Origin: Perkinsus olseni | Lineage: Eukaryota; Perkinsozoa; Perkinsida; Perkinsidae | Length of the DNA stretch: 64,000 nucleotides | Direction: 5' to 3' | NCBI GenBank assembly: GCA_013115135.1 | Contig: JABANP010000059.1 | Span: forward strand, 62,001-126,000 | Shown: one piece after another, positions 45,708 through 55,754 of the stretch | How positions within the stretch are numbered: position 1 is the first letter of the stretch | Layout: each line of letters starts with the position of its first letter | The notes under the pieces: generated by a model | Database searches by the model: none | What the model saw: only the letters and a program-made list of their open reading frames with translations | Told to the model about the DNA's origin: nothing | Made by a program: the position numbers and the translations under genes

Positions 45708-46490
45708 ATGGGTGGGAAGCTGTCCTGCTCCCCGATATGCGGCGGTAAATCGAAATCGAAAAGAAGAAGCAGCCGAAGCTTGTCACTGACCAAGTGGCGT
45801 GTGATGTCTGCCACGCGGTGCAGTCGCTTCCGTAATTATCAGCTTTTCATTGATGGGAAAAGATATTTTGTGGTGTCGTTCGTCAGGGCTGGAGCAAATG
45901 TGTTTGTCTGTGAAACGTGCCGGTCTGTCAATAGGGTCTACCTGGTCGCAGGAGAGCGCAGGCTGAGCACCGTCCCTGACCCGACCGTGAGTTCCGTTCT
46001 CGACCCTCTTGTCAGCATCATTCCCTTCCCAGGTGATTCTGGACAATGTAACGGGGGTCGTCCCGGTGAGTAGTGAAGTGACGACGAAGACCATCACGCC
46101 GTGTTCCGTGTGCCTCGATAACCCAGGAGATATGGTCAGTGACGCGACCGTGTCTCGAGATCGTCATGGAAATTCACAGGTTATTTTACCCTGTGGGCAC
46201 GCGGGAATTTGCCAGTCCTGTGCGGTGCACATAGCGAGTAACGAAGCTGTTGGAGGCAGTTGTTGCCCCAAGTGCCGGACAGACATCGACCAGCTGGTAC
46301 TGGTCATTCTGGGTATTCAGCATCGGTTACGAATCCTTCACGCTAGGTACGTATTGGGAAACTGTATGATACCTCTATCCAGGGATGTGAGGTCCCCTTC
46401 TCCCGACGGGTGAAGGCCCCACCTTCTGTACCACCGCCCCCAGGGCTGGAGAAAAGTCAAGGTACTTCCAGGGCCTGTTCGGCGGAGTAA
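45708..46490 (+). CDS. RING-HC protein with candidate N-myristoylation start
   Basis: ATG 45708 begins MGGKLSCSPICGGKSKSK, a possible N-myristoyl plus polybasic membrane anchor. The next segment (KKQPKLVTDQVACDVC) is in another frame unless one A is added to the aaaa run at 45759-45762, so this join is doubtful. An intron near 45834-45891 then joins AVQSLP to AGANVFVCETC, giving a Cys-x2-Cys pair on each side (zinc ribbon). After a further intron the RING reads CSVCLDNPGDM, then across a 45-nt intron (46135-46179) VILPCGHAGICQSC and CCPKCRTDIDQL. That is C3HC4 and fits a ubiquitin ligase. The C-terminus is Pro-rich and ends at 46413 or, with another splice, at 46490. Confidence 0.7.
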
Positions 46491-46505
46491 CGGTCCGCCT
46501 TATGT

Positions 46506-46555
46506 GCCTGACTAAGCCGGCTCTCGGCGTTGGACTTTAAACTCACACACACCGC
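46506..46555 (-). repeat. Dispersed repeat B, copy 3 (inverted)
   Basis: Read on the minus strand, ggtgtgtgtgagttt precedes the agccggcttagtcaggc block, giving the same order of blocks as copy 1 at 6705-6770. Just beside it (46481-46500) is a short inverted repeat ggcgga/tccgcc. It overlaps the 3' end or UTR of the RING gene. Confidence 0.6.
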
Positions 46556-46556
46556 C

Positions 46557-47102
46557 TTATGTGTTTTCAGGGCCCGACGAAATCATAATTGCTTGACTGC
46601 GGTGTCTTTTTCTCTCATTGCATCCTCACCCTCGTGCCTGGATTCAATATGAACTTCAAGGAGAATGCATCATTATTTTACGCGCCATACTACTACTTTT
46701 ATTATCTGCATTGATGAACATCTTAGTCAAAACGGGCAGTGCTTGTGTTATAGTATTCTCAAAGTCGCGGAAACGCCAAGTTCGCATACCAGTAAGAGCA
46801 ACGGGGGATCGTAGCAGCTCACCCAGTGACCATTCGTTTCCGTTACCCAAAGCGAGAAGTGCAACACTGCGTGGCCTATCCTCAACAAAGTTCGCGTTCG
46901 TGTTTCCTGAGCCTCACGGGAAAGACTGAACGGTATTGAGAATTGGTGTCCGTTTGCCTTTGAGATGTTGGGCGTTCAATCCTACCCGAACCCTAGAGTT
47001 GCCCCCAATGAGTTTCGACTACTAAAGCAACGCATCACAGTATGAGAAGCAAATCTTCAACACAGTAGAGTAATCAGCCCACACGTCACAAAACGCTCAG
47101 AG
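46557..47102. other. Intergenic stretch, convergent genes
   Basis: Between the plus-strand RING gene and the minus-strand P5C reductase. No coding exon can be supported. A box-B-like gttcaatcc at 46976-46984 could be a worn tRNA fragment, but the flanks do not fold convincingly. Confidence 0.4.
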
Positions 47103-48311
47103 TTATATCTTGGACAATTCTCGGCTCCTCTCTGTGGCCGCCTTGACTGCATCCATCGCAGCGCTGCGGAATCCGTTGCGTTCCAAAGCCGCCACGCCGG
47201 CAATTGTCGTACCTGATTGAAGCGTCACCTTGAAAAAAATTTCGAGGAGTGTTCGTTACCGGCCGGGCTGCAAACACTATCCTTGAGCTCGCCTGGATGT
47301 CTGCCGGACTCCAGGACCTGAAAGCAGCAATAACCGGCCACCGGAGAGGCTTATGGGATGTACCATCTTGCCAGCTCCAACACACGTTTGCGCTGCGAGC
47401 TTCAATGCCTGGGCCCGAGGAAGCCCCTGTTGAACACCTCCATCAGCGAGCGCTTCGATGAAGAGGAAGAAGTATCTGGTATATTAACTAAGTGGAGAGC
47501 GAGAGGAGAAAAGGGGACTCACGCAGGGCCGCTTCCCGAGAGACCAGTAACGGCGTCGATGAGCTTCTCATCAACGGGAACGACGACGCCAGAGAAACAT
47601 TCAAGCATTTTGCTCGCGAGGGCACGGTCCTGATCCGTACCTGAGAGTAGAGAGCTGCGACCAATGAATTTAGAATGTACCGCTTCGGCGGAGCTCCACG
47701 ACGGAGGGATAGGAACGGCGAATGTTCGCAAGTTCCAGAGTGGATATTACAGCCTGGTCCCATGCAGAAAGCAGAAGCTCCAGCGCCAACAAGAGCCGGA
47801 GTATTCGGCATAACACGAACCTGACGCGGATGAGACGACTATCAGATACTGGTGATTCGACCAGGCTTACGATTCTCTGGGAAGGGAGCAGCTGGGCGAG
47901 GGTCTCCAGAGCAACGCCGGCACAGATGGAGACGATAAGAGGCTTGTGGGCGAAGGACAGTCCGCTGAGGGCCGCCTTCAACATTCTGAGTTGTGCAAGT
48001 CAATCATCACGCAAACGCTCATGCGAACTTACTGTGGTTTGACAGCAATAAAGACGACGCTGCACTGAGCCGTGGCTACATCAGCGCTGTTGGTGGTGAT
48101 GTGGATACCGGGATAGGTCTTCAGCAGGTACCTGGGCGAGTACGTCCATGGCCGTTGAGCGAGGCGGTGACGCTTACTCGCCACGAGCTTGCAAGGGTTC
48201 ACTAATGATCACGCTGTTCTCGACCGTGATGCGAGAAGTGAGCATCCCCTTCAGCAGAGCTTCGCACATGTTACCACCGCCGATGAATCCAATATTGAGA
48301 GGAGAGGACAT
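47103..48311 (-). CDS. PYCR: Pyrroline-5-carboxylate reductase
   Basis: Start ATG at 48311: [19 protein letters not shown] carries the GxGGGNM dinucleotide-binding loop. Then come [121 protein letters not shown] and [18 protein letters not shown], ending ELSKI with the stop at 47103-47105. All landmark motifs of the family are present and in order across about six introns. The enzyme reduces P5C to proline with NAD(P)H, the last step of proline synthesis. Nothing looks missing. It is the 3'-most of three minus-strand genes with PIG-P and a basic protein upstream. Confidence 0.92.
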
Positions 48312-48720
48312 CACGAGTTAGTTTATGGACAAGACAATAACTTGCAGGAGACAGATAAAGCCACTTGGGCGTTAACCCCGTGCGCGCCGAAAAGGTGGAT
48401 GATACAATACCAACCAATAATCGTACCAACTCGCACGAGCAAGGCCTCACGACTCAGCGAGGTTGTACACCACAAGGGAGATCGGGACTCGACAATTTTG
48501 GAAGACGCCAAGGAGACACACGGCTCAACGCAAGCCTTGATAATTCACTCAGGAAGGGGATGAACTTCGTTGTTGTGATGATTATGACGACGCTTCCGAC
48601 GAAACTCACGAAACTTCCACGCGTTGACCTCGCTCAACTTTATGTCGACTGCTGTCGGGATGTCGAACTTCGACGATTCCCTGGGAAAAAGGATGTCGCA
48701 GGGCACAACGAAGATCTAAC

Positions 48721-49372
48721 TTACGTATCGCTGGAGACGAATTGATTGTCGCCTCGTGAGGGGTCCTCAATGAGCCTCTTGTCGGTGAGGGGTGGGGCCA
48801 GGGCCCAGGAGAGGGACGGCAGGACGACTCCAGCAGTCCAGAAAATTATGAGGAGAAAAATTGTAGGGATGACCACGGCCCACCATTTTGAAGGGTAATA
48901 CGTGATGCCCATCTGCAAAGGGTGTAAGGCTCTCGATGGCTGCTGGAATCAGAAGGAAGAAGAACTCCCCACTACAGCGAATATTTAGTTGACTTTACTC
49001 CCCCCTAGTTGAACGTCTAGCCAATCCGAAAATAGCTATTTACAGAAGTGTGCGAAGAGAGGTATGAGCAGATTGTGGAAAGTCCTATCATCAATGATTC
49101 CTATACTATAACAGTGATAGCCGGTCGAACGAGCTTACCTCTCTCGAACACTTATCCGGAATAAAGGCCCAAGCCAGATAAATGACTCCGGCAACCAGAC
49201 AGGCGACCCATGATACGAACCCGTACACCTCCACCGACTTGCTTCCTGGGGACGTAGGCTCTGCTGTCGTGGACTGGTATAATGTCTGCAACGGAGACAC
49301 GGGCGACGGGCGGTCATCAGCCACCGACGCTCGACGCCGGTGAAGGCGACTCTTCAGTTCTCCTGCAGGCAT
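48721..49372 (-). CDS. PIGP: PIG-P, subunit of GPI-GlcNAc transferase
   Basis: Start at 49372 (MPAGELKSRLHRRRAS). A cytosolic Ser/Pro-rich N-terminus leads to VEVYGFVSWVACLVAGVIY, the first transmembrane helix, and LAWAFIPDK. One intron (about 48915-49140) follows, then MGITYYPSKWWAVVIPTIF with the second helix, and DKRLIEDPS. The stop is at 48721-48723. Two helices separated by WAFIP...YYPSKWWAV are the PIG-P pattern. The protein supports the first step of GPI-anchor synthesis in the ER membrane, so surface proteins here can be GPI-anchored. Length and layout fit the family. Confidence 0.88.
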
Positions 49373-49511
49373 TATCCCTCAGAGTAACGAACTGCCGTAT
49401 CAAGTAGGTCGTATCGAGGCAGTCCCATTGACCCCGAACTGGAACGCGGGAAAGCACGGAGTAAGTAAACGTGGTAAACGTAGATCTCCTTCGGCGTTGA
49501 TTAAGGTTCTA

Positions 49512-50307
49512 TTAGATAGCGTCCTCGTCGTTCTCATCGACATCGATTTCCATCCTCTTGTACTTCACAGACCCGCTGACGATGCCTGACAAGTAGTAAC
49601 GGCGGTTAATCCGACCACCACGACCGATGTGAAAAGTCGCGCTCATTGCGGCTGGCGATGAACCTCCGAGATCCCGACGCCTCCCCTCTCACTACCCGCT
49701 TCCTCCAGCTCCCGGTCGTGCTTCTCTCTGAGATCGGCAATGAGCTTCTTGATCTCCTGACTTATCAGCTTCTTCTTGTCCTTGTTGCCCTTCTTCGGCA
49801 ATCTCATCCTGAACCCAAGCCGAGTGCAACGAGAAGGACTTCTCCAACGACTCGAGCTTCACCATGGCCCAGCCTCACTCCGGGGGCCAGGCCTCGAAAA
49901 TGCCACGGCCGGGAACGATACCACACTACCGCTGCCTCTTGAGGTCGGCTACTCGAACTTTCATTTTCTTCCACTCCTCGGTATGCCTTCGGAATATCTC
50001 ATGATTGGAGACCGTCTTGTCACCTTCATCCGCGGCGCTCTCTGCAGTGGTCTGTAGAAAGCACGAATGAATTTTTCGTCCTACAAGAACTACCAAGACC
50101 GCGGCCGATCAACTTTCGCTTCAATTTTTCTCGCCCTCGGCAGCAAGGTCGACACGCCACTACCTTCTCAAAGTCCGGTTTTTGTTCTTGCTGCTGTACA
50201 TCGGCTTCGACCTCCACAGCTGTATCGACGTCCATAGCCGTCGACTCGAAAGGGGTGGCTCTCTTCTTCTTACCCGCGCTTCTTGACTTGCGAGGAGCCT
50301 TAGGCAT
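49512..50307 (-). CDS. Basic coiled-coil protein resembling an OTUD6-type N-terminus
   Basis: Start 50307 (MPKAPRKSRSAGKKKRATPF), a strongly basic, nuclear-type N-terminus followed by an acidic stretch. Exon 2 gives EEWKKMKVRVADLKRQR. Exon 3 gives KGNKDKKKLISQEIKKL and ADLREKHDRELEEA, a charged helix like that before the catalytic domain of OTUD6 deubiquitinases. No OTU domain follows: the protein ends FHIGRGGRINRRYYLSG and an acidic tail, with the stop at 49512-49514. The last intron (gtagtgagagg to gccag) keeps frame. The OTUD6 similarity is by eye and may only be coiled-coil likeness. Function unknown. Confidence 0.6.
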
Positions 50308-51179
50308 GATTAACGCGATTACACTGCGACACGTAAATAAACGTTTCACTTGCGACTTGCACAATCTGCCACGGCAGACGTGATTGCGTTTCCACTGACC
50401 CCGACTTCAGTACCGACCCGTGGTCGGCCCGAAACTTCGACAAGCAAGACCCCATATAACGACCGATATCGCTTTGCTCTTCGAGTCTGGACGCGAGACT
50501 GGAGAACGGGAACTGTGCATCCAAGTGTGTTCCGACGGAGTTGAATTTCACTTTAAGAATGCTTCACAGAATGCTGACGTATGGTGACATTCCAGCGGGA
50601 TAAACCCACTCGTCTGTGAGGATACCTTTCCTCAAGCTCCGTTGGCCCATGTCCAAGCGGGAAGGCAGCAATCGAAGTTATAAGAGAAGGAAGTAAAAGA
50701 CGCAGTTCCGACGTTTCTACAGGCGTGAGTCGAGACAATTATTTGGGAATGTGTGCCAAGGTTAGTTACCGACCCAGGTATGGCTATGCCGGTTAGAATG
50801 GTAGACGGTGAAAATCTAAGCGAGAGGGCGAAAATCTAAAGAAGGAGAAAAACTAAAGGAAAAAGGACCTAGTGGAGTACTGACCGTAACCCCCGTCAAC
50901 CCGAAACCCGACTCAGGTCGCCCTTCGGGCGACCATCACCTCAAACCCGAAGGCCTAGGGTTATAGGTCATAGGTTATCCGAGAGTCAAAAGCGTAGTCC
51001 CAATCCTCTCCCGGGCGAGCGCGAGCGTTCTTTAGAAAATGGCCGCATTCTTTAGAAATATGGGTTTTCCCGGTTAGGATGGTGCGCGCGGCGCCACGAA
51101 ATCAATCGCTGCGCCCGGAAACTAATCCGCCCGAAGTCTGCTTTCCAACAACAGCCATCCGTCTCGTCAGAGTACTTCG
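50308..51179. promoter_or_regulatory. Divergent intergenic region with repeats
   Basis: 872 bp between a minus-strand gene and a plus-strand secreted-protein gene. It holds purine-rich direct repeats near 50830-50870 (gaaaatctaaag, gaaaaactaaagg), a perfect hairpin at 50916-50934, a telomere-like patch (cctagggttatagg) near 50953 and a direct repeat of ttctttagaaa (about 51030 and 51050). It probably contains both promoters. Confidence 0.45.
50916..50934. repeat. Perfect 8-bp hairpin with 3-nt loop
   Basis: ggtcgccc-ttc-gggcgacc is fully self-complementary. It is centred in the divergent promoter region. On RNA it would be a very stable tetraloop-like stem; on DNA it could be a palindromic protein site. 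Confidence 0.75.
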
Positions 51180-52112
51180 ATGTTGATTTTGCTCCTTCTC
51201 GCTCTCACAGCTGAACCCAACAAGGGGATTCATCATCCAACCCTGCCGTCTATCGGTACCTACAAATTTAATCGCTCGTCCGAGACCCGCTTGCCTGCGG
51301 GTACGACGGACGTGACGATTCATATAGGAGCTTGCGGGAGTAAAAAGCCGGTCAGATTCGCCAAACTGGGCTTTGCCCTGGAGAACGGGGAAACAGCAGA
51401 CCTCAAGGGCCTCGGGCTGAATCGACCTCGTAGACCAACGTCTGATTTGCAACGGTTCGTTCATGACAACTGCTACCGTTTGGGGTATCAATCCGACCAC
51501 TCGCGGTACTTCTACTTTGCACGGCATTTCCCTGAGCTGAAATATGTAGGGCCGGGGACTACGCATGTGTGTGTTGACGAGAACAGTGAGACGGACGATG
51601 GCACATACTCCCGGTTGACCATCTTTCTCGGTAGAACAATATTGGAAGGCGTATGGGCTGTACAATGCAAAATAGGTATGACACTACAAGCTGGAGAGGT
51701 GCAGAGCCCATCGCCAACTAGAGTGGGTGGGAGCGCCGACGGTCAGGGGCATGCTGACGCTCACCCAAGCAGAGCGGCAGCAATCCAAGCTCCCATTCTT
51801 ACGCGGATTCAGCAATCAGGCCTCCTCGGGATTCGTAGGGCGGATGAAATGGCATTCAGGAGGTCGGTGGAGACGGAAGGGGGCTCGCGCTATTCGCCGT
51901 CGCAGAGCGAGGATGAGCGCCAACCTGGATCTAAATACATGTTCGGAGGCGACGGGAGTTTGTTCAGCTATGGAACAGCTTCTGCAACCACCGCACCTCC
52001 CCAAGAGGAACCCGTCGATTTATCTATGAAGCGCGGGAAAAAGTCATGGGACGACTCTACCCATCGTGTCTTGCCCCCCAAAAAGCGTACAAGGGTAGAC
52101 GTTACCGACTGA
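51180..52112 (+). CDS. Intronless secreted protein with PxDLS motif and nuclear localisation-like tail
   Basis: 310 aa from ATG 51180. The hydrophobic N-terminus MLILLLLALTAEPN is a short signal peptide candidate. Residues about 20-165 form a beta-rich domain starting IGTYKFNRSS and containing several Cys. It belongs with the domain repeated in the next gene (compare GIYQS, GVYQN starts and the C-L-K-Y block). The C-terminal half is disordered. At about residues 278-284 it has EEPVDLSMKRGKK, a match to the CtBP co-repressor docking motif PxDLS next to a basic cluster. Near residues 299-306 is LPPKKRTRVD, a monopartite-type nuclear localisation signal. The combination of secretion signal and nuclear motifs suggests an effector acting in another cell's nucleus, which is inference. 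No introns, unlike almost every other gene here. Confidence 0.7.
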   Translation: MLILLLLALTAEPNKGIHHPTLPSIGTYKFNRSSETRLPAGTTDVTIHIGACGSKKPVRFAKLGFALENGETADLKGLGLNRPRRPTSDLQRFVHDNCYRLGYQSDHSRYFYFARHFPELKYVGPGTTHVCVDENSETDDGTYSRLTIFLGRTILEGVWAVQCKIGMTLQAGEVQSPSPTRVGGSADGQGHADAHPSRAAAIQAPILTRIQQSGLLGIRRADEMAFRRSVETEGGSRYSPSQSEDERQPGSKYMFGGDGSLFSYGTASATTAPPQEEPVDLSMKRGKKSWDDSTHRVLPPKKRTRVDVTD

Positions 52113-53112
52113 TGGCTTGCAGACCCGCTAACTTTCGTGGATTTCAGCGCGGCTCTAGTGAAAGGCCTGTGGTGAGCGCCATCGTCTTTAACATACCCGT
52201 CGTCTATCTGCATGGAACTTCGTTGTATCTGTGTTTTTGTGAAGATGTTATGTCGCTAAGAAACTGTCGCGTTGTTGAGTGGTACTTTGTGGGTGCGGGC
52301 TTTCCCTTCGGTGAGCGACTCGAGGAGAACAGCTTGTGACGGAAGTGTGATCAAAAGAGTAATCCCAGATGTATAGCATTAAACATTCCTTCCGTCTGAG
52401 TATGCTGCATCGAGACATGATTTCGGGCTCGAACGACGCGGACCTCATTGCTAGTGTTTTCGCCATAGGCCTCGTGGAGTCAGGCTTGCTCCCAACAAGA
52501 TGTCCGTACAGATATTTCGGCACTCCTTGCTGGTCATGAAAGTGGTCGACATTGTCGAGGCTGCGCGGGTTCCATCTGAGTTTGCTCACACAGCGGGGGT
52601 GGAGTAGGGCTTGGAAAGGTGCTGTGGACCAGACTGCACCGCGTATCTTAATCTTTTGAATCCGCCGTTGACAAGGCAACCTCCCCGAGCTGGACCAGAG
52701 GAGCTTGATTGATATGACCGTCGGGGCCTGACGACAGACTGTTACTGGTAGACATGCGACTATCTTGACCTATAATAATGCAACGGTTATACGAAGGCTG
52801 CTGTCAATAACCATAAAAATTATCTACGGACGTAGCAGCTAGTGTATCGTGAGTCCATCGGGGATGGCGAATTCGCCCTGGGCAGAAGGTAAGAGCGAGG
52901 TCGATCTCTTACCCTCACGCAAGAGGAACCGATGGGTCGTAACAAGTCTTCGTCGCGACCTATTGAATGATGCATTACGCCCCACAAAGTAAGTCACATG
53001 ATCTGTGAGGAATCATGGCGTGTTCTGGAAGGTTGGGAGGAGACTGTCTTTCGGAGACACGCGACACGACAGAAGTTTTCCACTTTCAGCGTCTCCATCT
53101 CACAGCCAGTCA
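52113..53112. other. Intergenic stretch between related secreted-protein genes
   Basis: 1 kb. A plus-strand 45-codon frame at about 52402-52539 (MLHRDMISGSNDADLIASVF) has coding-like composition but no known family; it may be a small gene or a decayed piece. The remainder shows no exon or RNA gene. Confidence 0.35.
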
Positions 53113-55315
53113 ATGATTCGACAACTCCTAACCGTCCAACTCATCCTCCTCGAGTTGATCCAGCCGTACACCTCAGCCACCGGTAGCAGCACCATCAGAG
53201 CTGGGATATATCAGAGCATAGCTCCCATCGGCAATTTCACGACGGTCGTTATGATGCTGCATACGGATATGACGACGTTTTTCACGTTCTCCCTGTCCGG
53301 TTTAGCCCGGTCACTTTCCGTCGGTAGCCATAAGTTCGAGCCCGACGGAGCCGGATGTCTGAAGTATTATGCTGGCAAGTTCAGTGATACCCAAAAGCTT
53401 GATTCGGGCTTCGAAAGGTTGAACAAGATGCTCAGCAAGGATTTCTCCCCGGAGCCTTGATTGGCGTGATGTGAGAGTCTGCCCAGCCACTGATACGACT
53501 GTTGCTCTAGTGCTTCACGGGCAAGCATACATGCTACATAGGGTTAGTGAAGTCCAACCGGTGGTTACAACGAGCAAACATCCCAGCAGGATAACACATC
53601 AGACTCAGAATCAACGGAAGCGAGCCACTAAGGGCAAAGGGTCTATTGCAGAGCTTCTCGTCAATGCTACCTATGAGAATGTTGACCCCATATTAGGATT
53701 CACGAAGGTGACATTCACTGTGTCCGAGGGGCTATTGTGCTTCTTCGACTTCTATTTTCCCGAGGATTTACCCTCCAGGAAAATAGGTCCCTACAGAATG
53801 GCTGTTGATGTCCTGAGCGGGTGCCTCAAGTATGACACCAGCGATCACTACCGGAAGGTTGCCTGGGAGTTTTATGCCCTCTTCAAATCAGTCACCGGTG
53901 ATGAAATCGAGCACATATCCGCGTCTGGTGTATCACTCTGCTTCACGATTCCCAAGCAGGCAGAACTGTTCCTCGGAACAGGACGGTATAGAATGGCGAC
54001 GCCAGGAGGGCGCGACGCTGGAGATGGCTCGCATCTCGCTACTACTGGGTTCGCCTCAATCGACACTGGAGGAAACATTCTGGTTCCTCAAATTCGGAGC
54101 AGCTCCCTCGCGACCCCGGCTTTGCAGCCGCCGGCTGGCGTCTACCAAAACATCTCCTCGATCCTCGGTTTTACGAAGGTGATGATGACTGTGACGGCAG
54201 GCCCCCGGTGCTCTCTTAAGCTTTCGCTCCCTTGGAGAGGGGAGCCAGTTTCGGTCCGTCCCTTGGGCATGATCTACGAGGATATGACCAGTTGCTTCGT
54301 GTTCGATACCAGGGACCGAGCGAAGCGTTTGAAAGTACGCTGGGCTTTCAAGAAGCTGGCCGACGAGCTCGAGGAGAAAGGGTTCGAAGCCATCGAAGCA
54401 ACTGATGTCAAGGTTTGCTACTCACAGTCGTCGAAGGTGGAGCTGTGTATCGTGGGGATACGTTACCCGATGACACTGATAACTCCAGAAAGAGGAAAGT
54501 CACGGAGATCCACTCTCAAAACGGAGGCCAAGCGCCGAAAGACCTTACACAAGGAGAGATCCGCTCGAGGTGCGAATCGCCAGCTCAGTGGGGAAGAACC
54601 TCCAGATCCTGCGGTGACCAATACCGGAAACGGTGGAATCACTCAGCCCCCACAGAATCCAGCTGTAGGGTGGGAAGATTCCGACATCTTAGATTTTTTC
54701 GACGACCTCAAGCCCAAGGACGATTTGAATCTGAGTCCTTCGAGTTCAACCCAGCTGCTGGATTTCTTCGCGAATATATTTCCTTCGCATTCTTCCTCTA
54801 CAATCTCTGCAACGACCGGTGCCGAAAGAGGAGCTGCTGAATTTCATTCGGAGAACGAGCCGTTAGAGTTGTGGGGAGCCCAGAGATGGTCTCCAAGCTC
54901 TGCCTTCACCAGTAGTGTTCGGAGGATGCGGCCGTCTGGCCTGGTTACTAGGAAAGACTTGGCCGGGGATACCGTCATCAACCCTAACCAACGGCTGCGA
55001 TACCAAGTAGAGAGTCAGACCAGACCGGCTGCAATGCGACCTGTCTCCTCTAATGGCGACCAGTGGCTCCCTCAGAACGGCTACCGTCAGAACCGCTGCG
55101 ATGACGACTCATCTCGACCAATTCCAATGGCGAGTACTGGCGCAGGTGAACACACCCAGACCTCGCAGACCTCGGCCGAGGCATGGGCAGATTTTGATCT
55201 TCCCCTAGACCTTTGGTCCCACGAAGGTTCGGGTACCCCTCCTTGGAGTCCAACTGATTTTGATATGGATGCTTTCGAGAATGTGGCGAGTACCAGACAT
55301 GAAGGCGCTGTTTGA
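53113..55315 (+). CDS. Secreted protein with three copies of the same domain and an acidic nuclear-type tail (one frame break)
   Basis: ATG 53113 begins a signal peptide (MIRQLLTVQLILLELIQPY). Domain copy 1 starts GIYQSIAPIGNFTTVV, and its last strand (WRDVRVCPATDTTVALVL) lies in the next frame after a stop at 53458-53460. Removing one C from the cccc run at 53446-53449 makes the copy whole, and the downstream frame has no ATG of its own. Copy 2 spans about 53660-54000 (VDPILGFTKVTFTVSEG, SGCLKYDTSD, SASGVSLCF). Copy 3 spans about 54130-54480 (SSILGFTKVMMTVTAG, EATDVKVCYS). The C-terminal third is disordered: a basic cluster (KTEAKRRKTLHKERSA), then acidic-hydrophobic motifs (SDILDFFDDL, FDLPLDLW, FDMDAFENV) of the kind found in transcription activation domains. 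Intronless. Same family as the gene at 51180. Function unknown. Confidence 0.65.
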
Positions 55316-55754
55316 GCTGAGTCCGTCGTTATCCATCATAAACTTAAAGAGAGACTGCTGAAGGCGGGAGTCGGTGCAGTCTGTTGCCGTTGCCAATTCG
55401 TGCCGTAGCCTGTCCTCAGTCGTGTAGGTTTGGCTACTGTGTGTGAAATTCGATATGCGGGTTCTTGCCTCGTTTTGGTAATAGGATGTTATAAGCATGC
55501 CAAGATGATCGTGTTCAGTAGTGACAAGTCAAACAAGCTCTTCCGCGGGGCTGGTAGCCAGCGCTATCGAGCCGCGACTCCGCGATGACCACGGTTTCCT
55601 GGCCTCACAACAGGCATCATTGTAACACGATAGTGTGAAGACCAAAGAGCTGCAGGATTAACTCGACTAGCTGTTTAATCCGGACAAACTGTAGGAGTTC
55701 CCCCAGCGGGACTGGGTTCATGACATGAGAAGCTGTTTCCGTAATGACTCTTGT
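55316..55754. other. Intergenic stretch
   Basis: Convergent 3' region between the secreted-protein genes and the next minus-strand cluster. No exon, RNA gene or repeat that I can support. Confidence 0.4.

Noticed and set aside
50945..50975. Interstitial telomere repeat
   Set aside because: Only a single ccctaa-like unit on either strand (tagggtta); too short to support.
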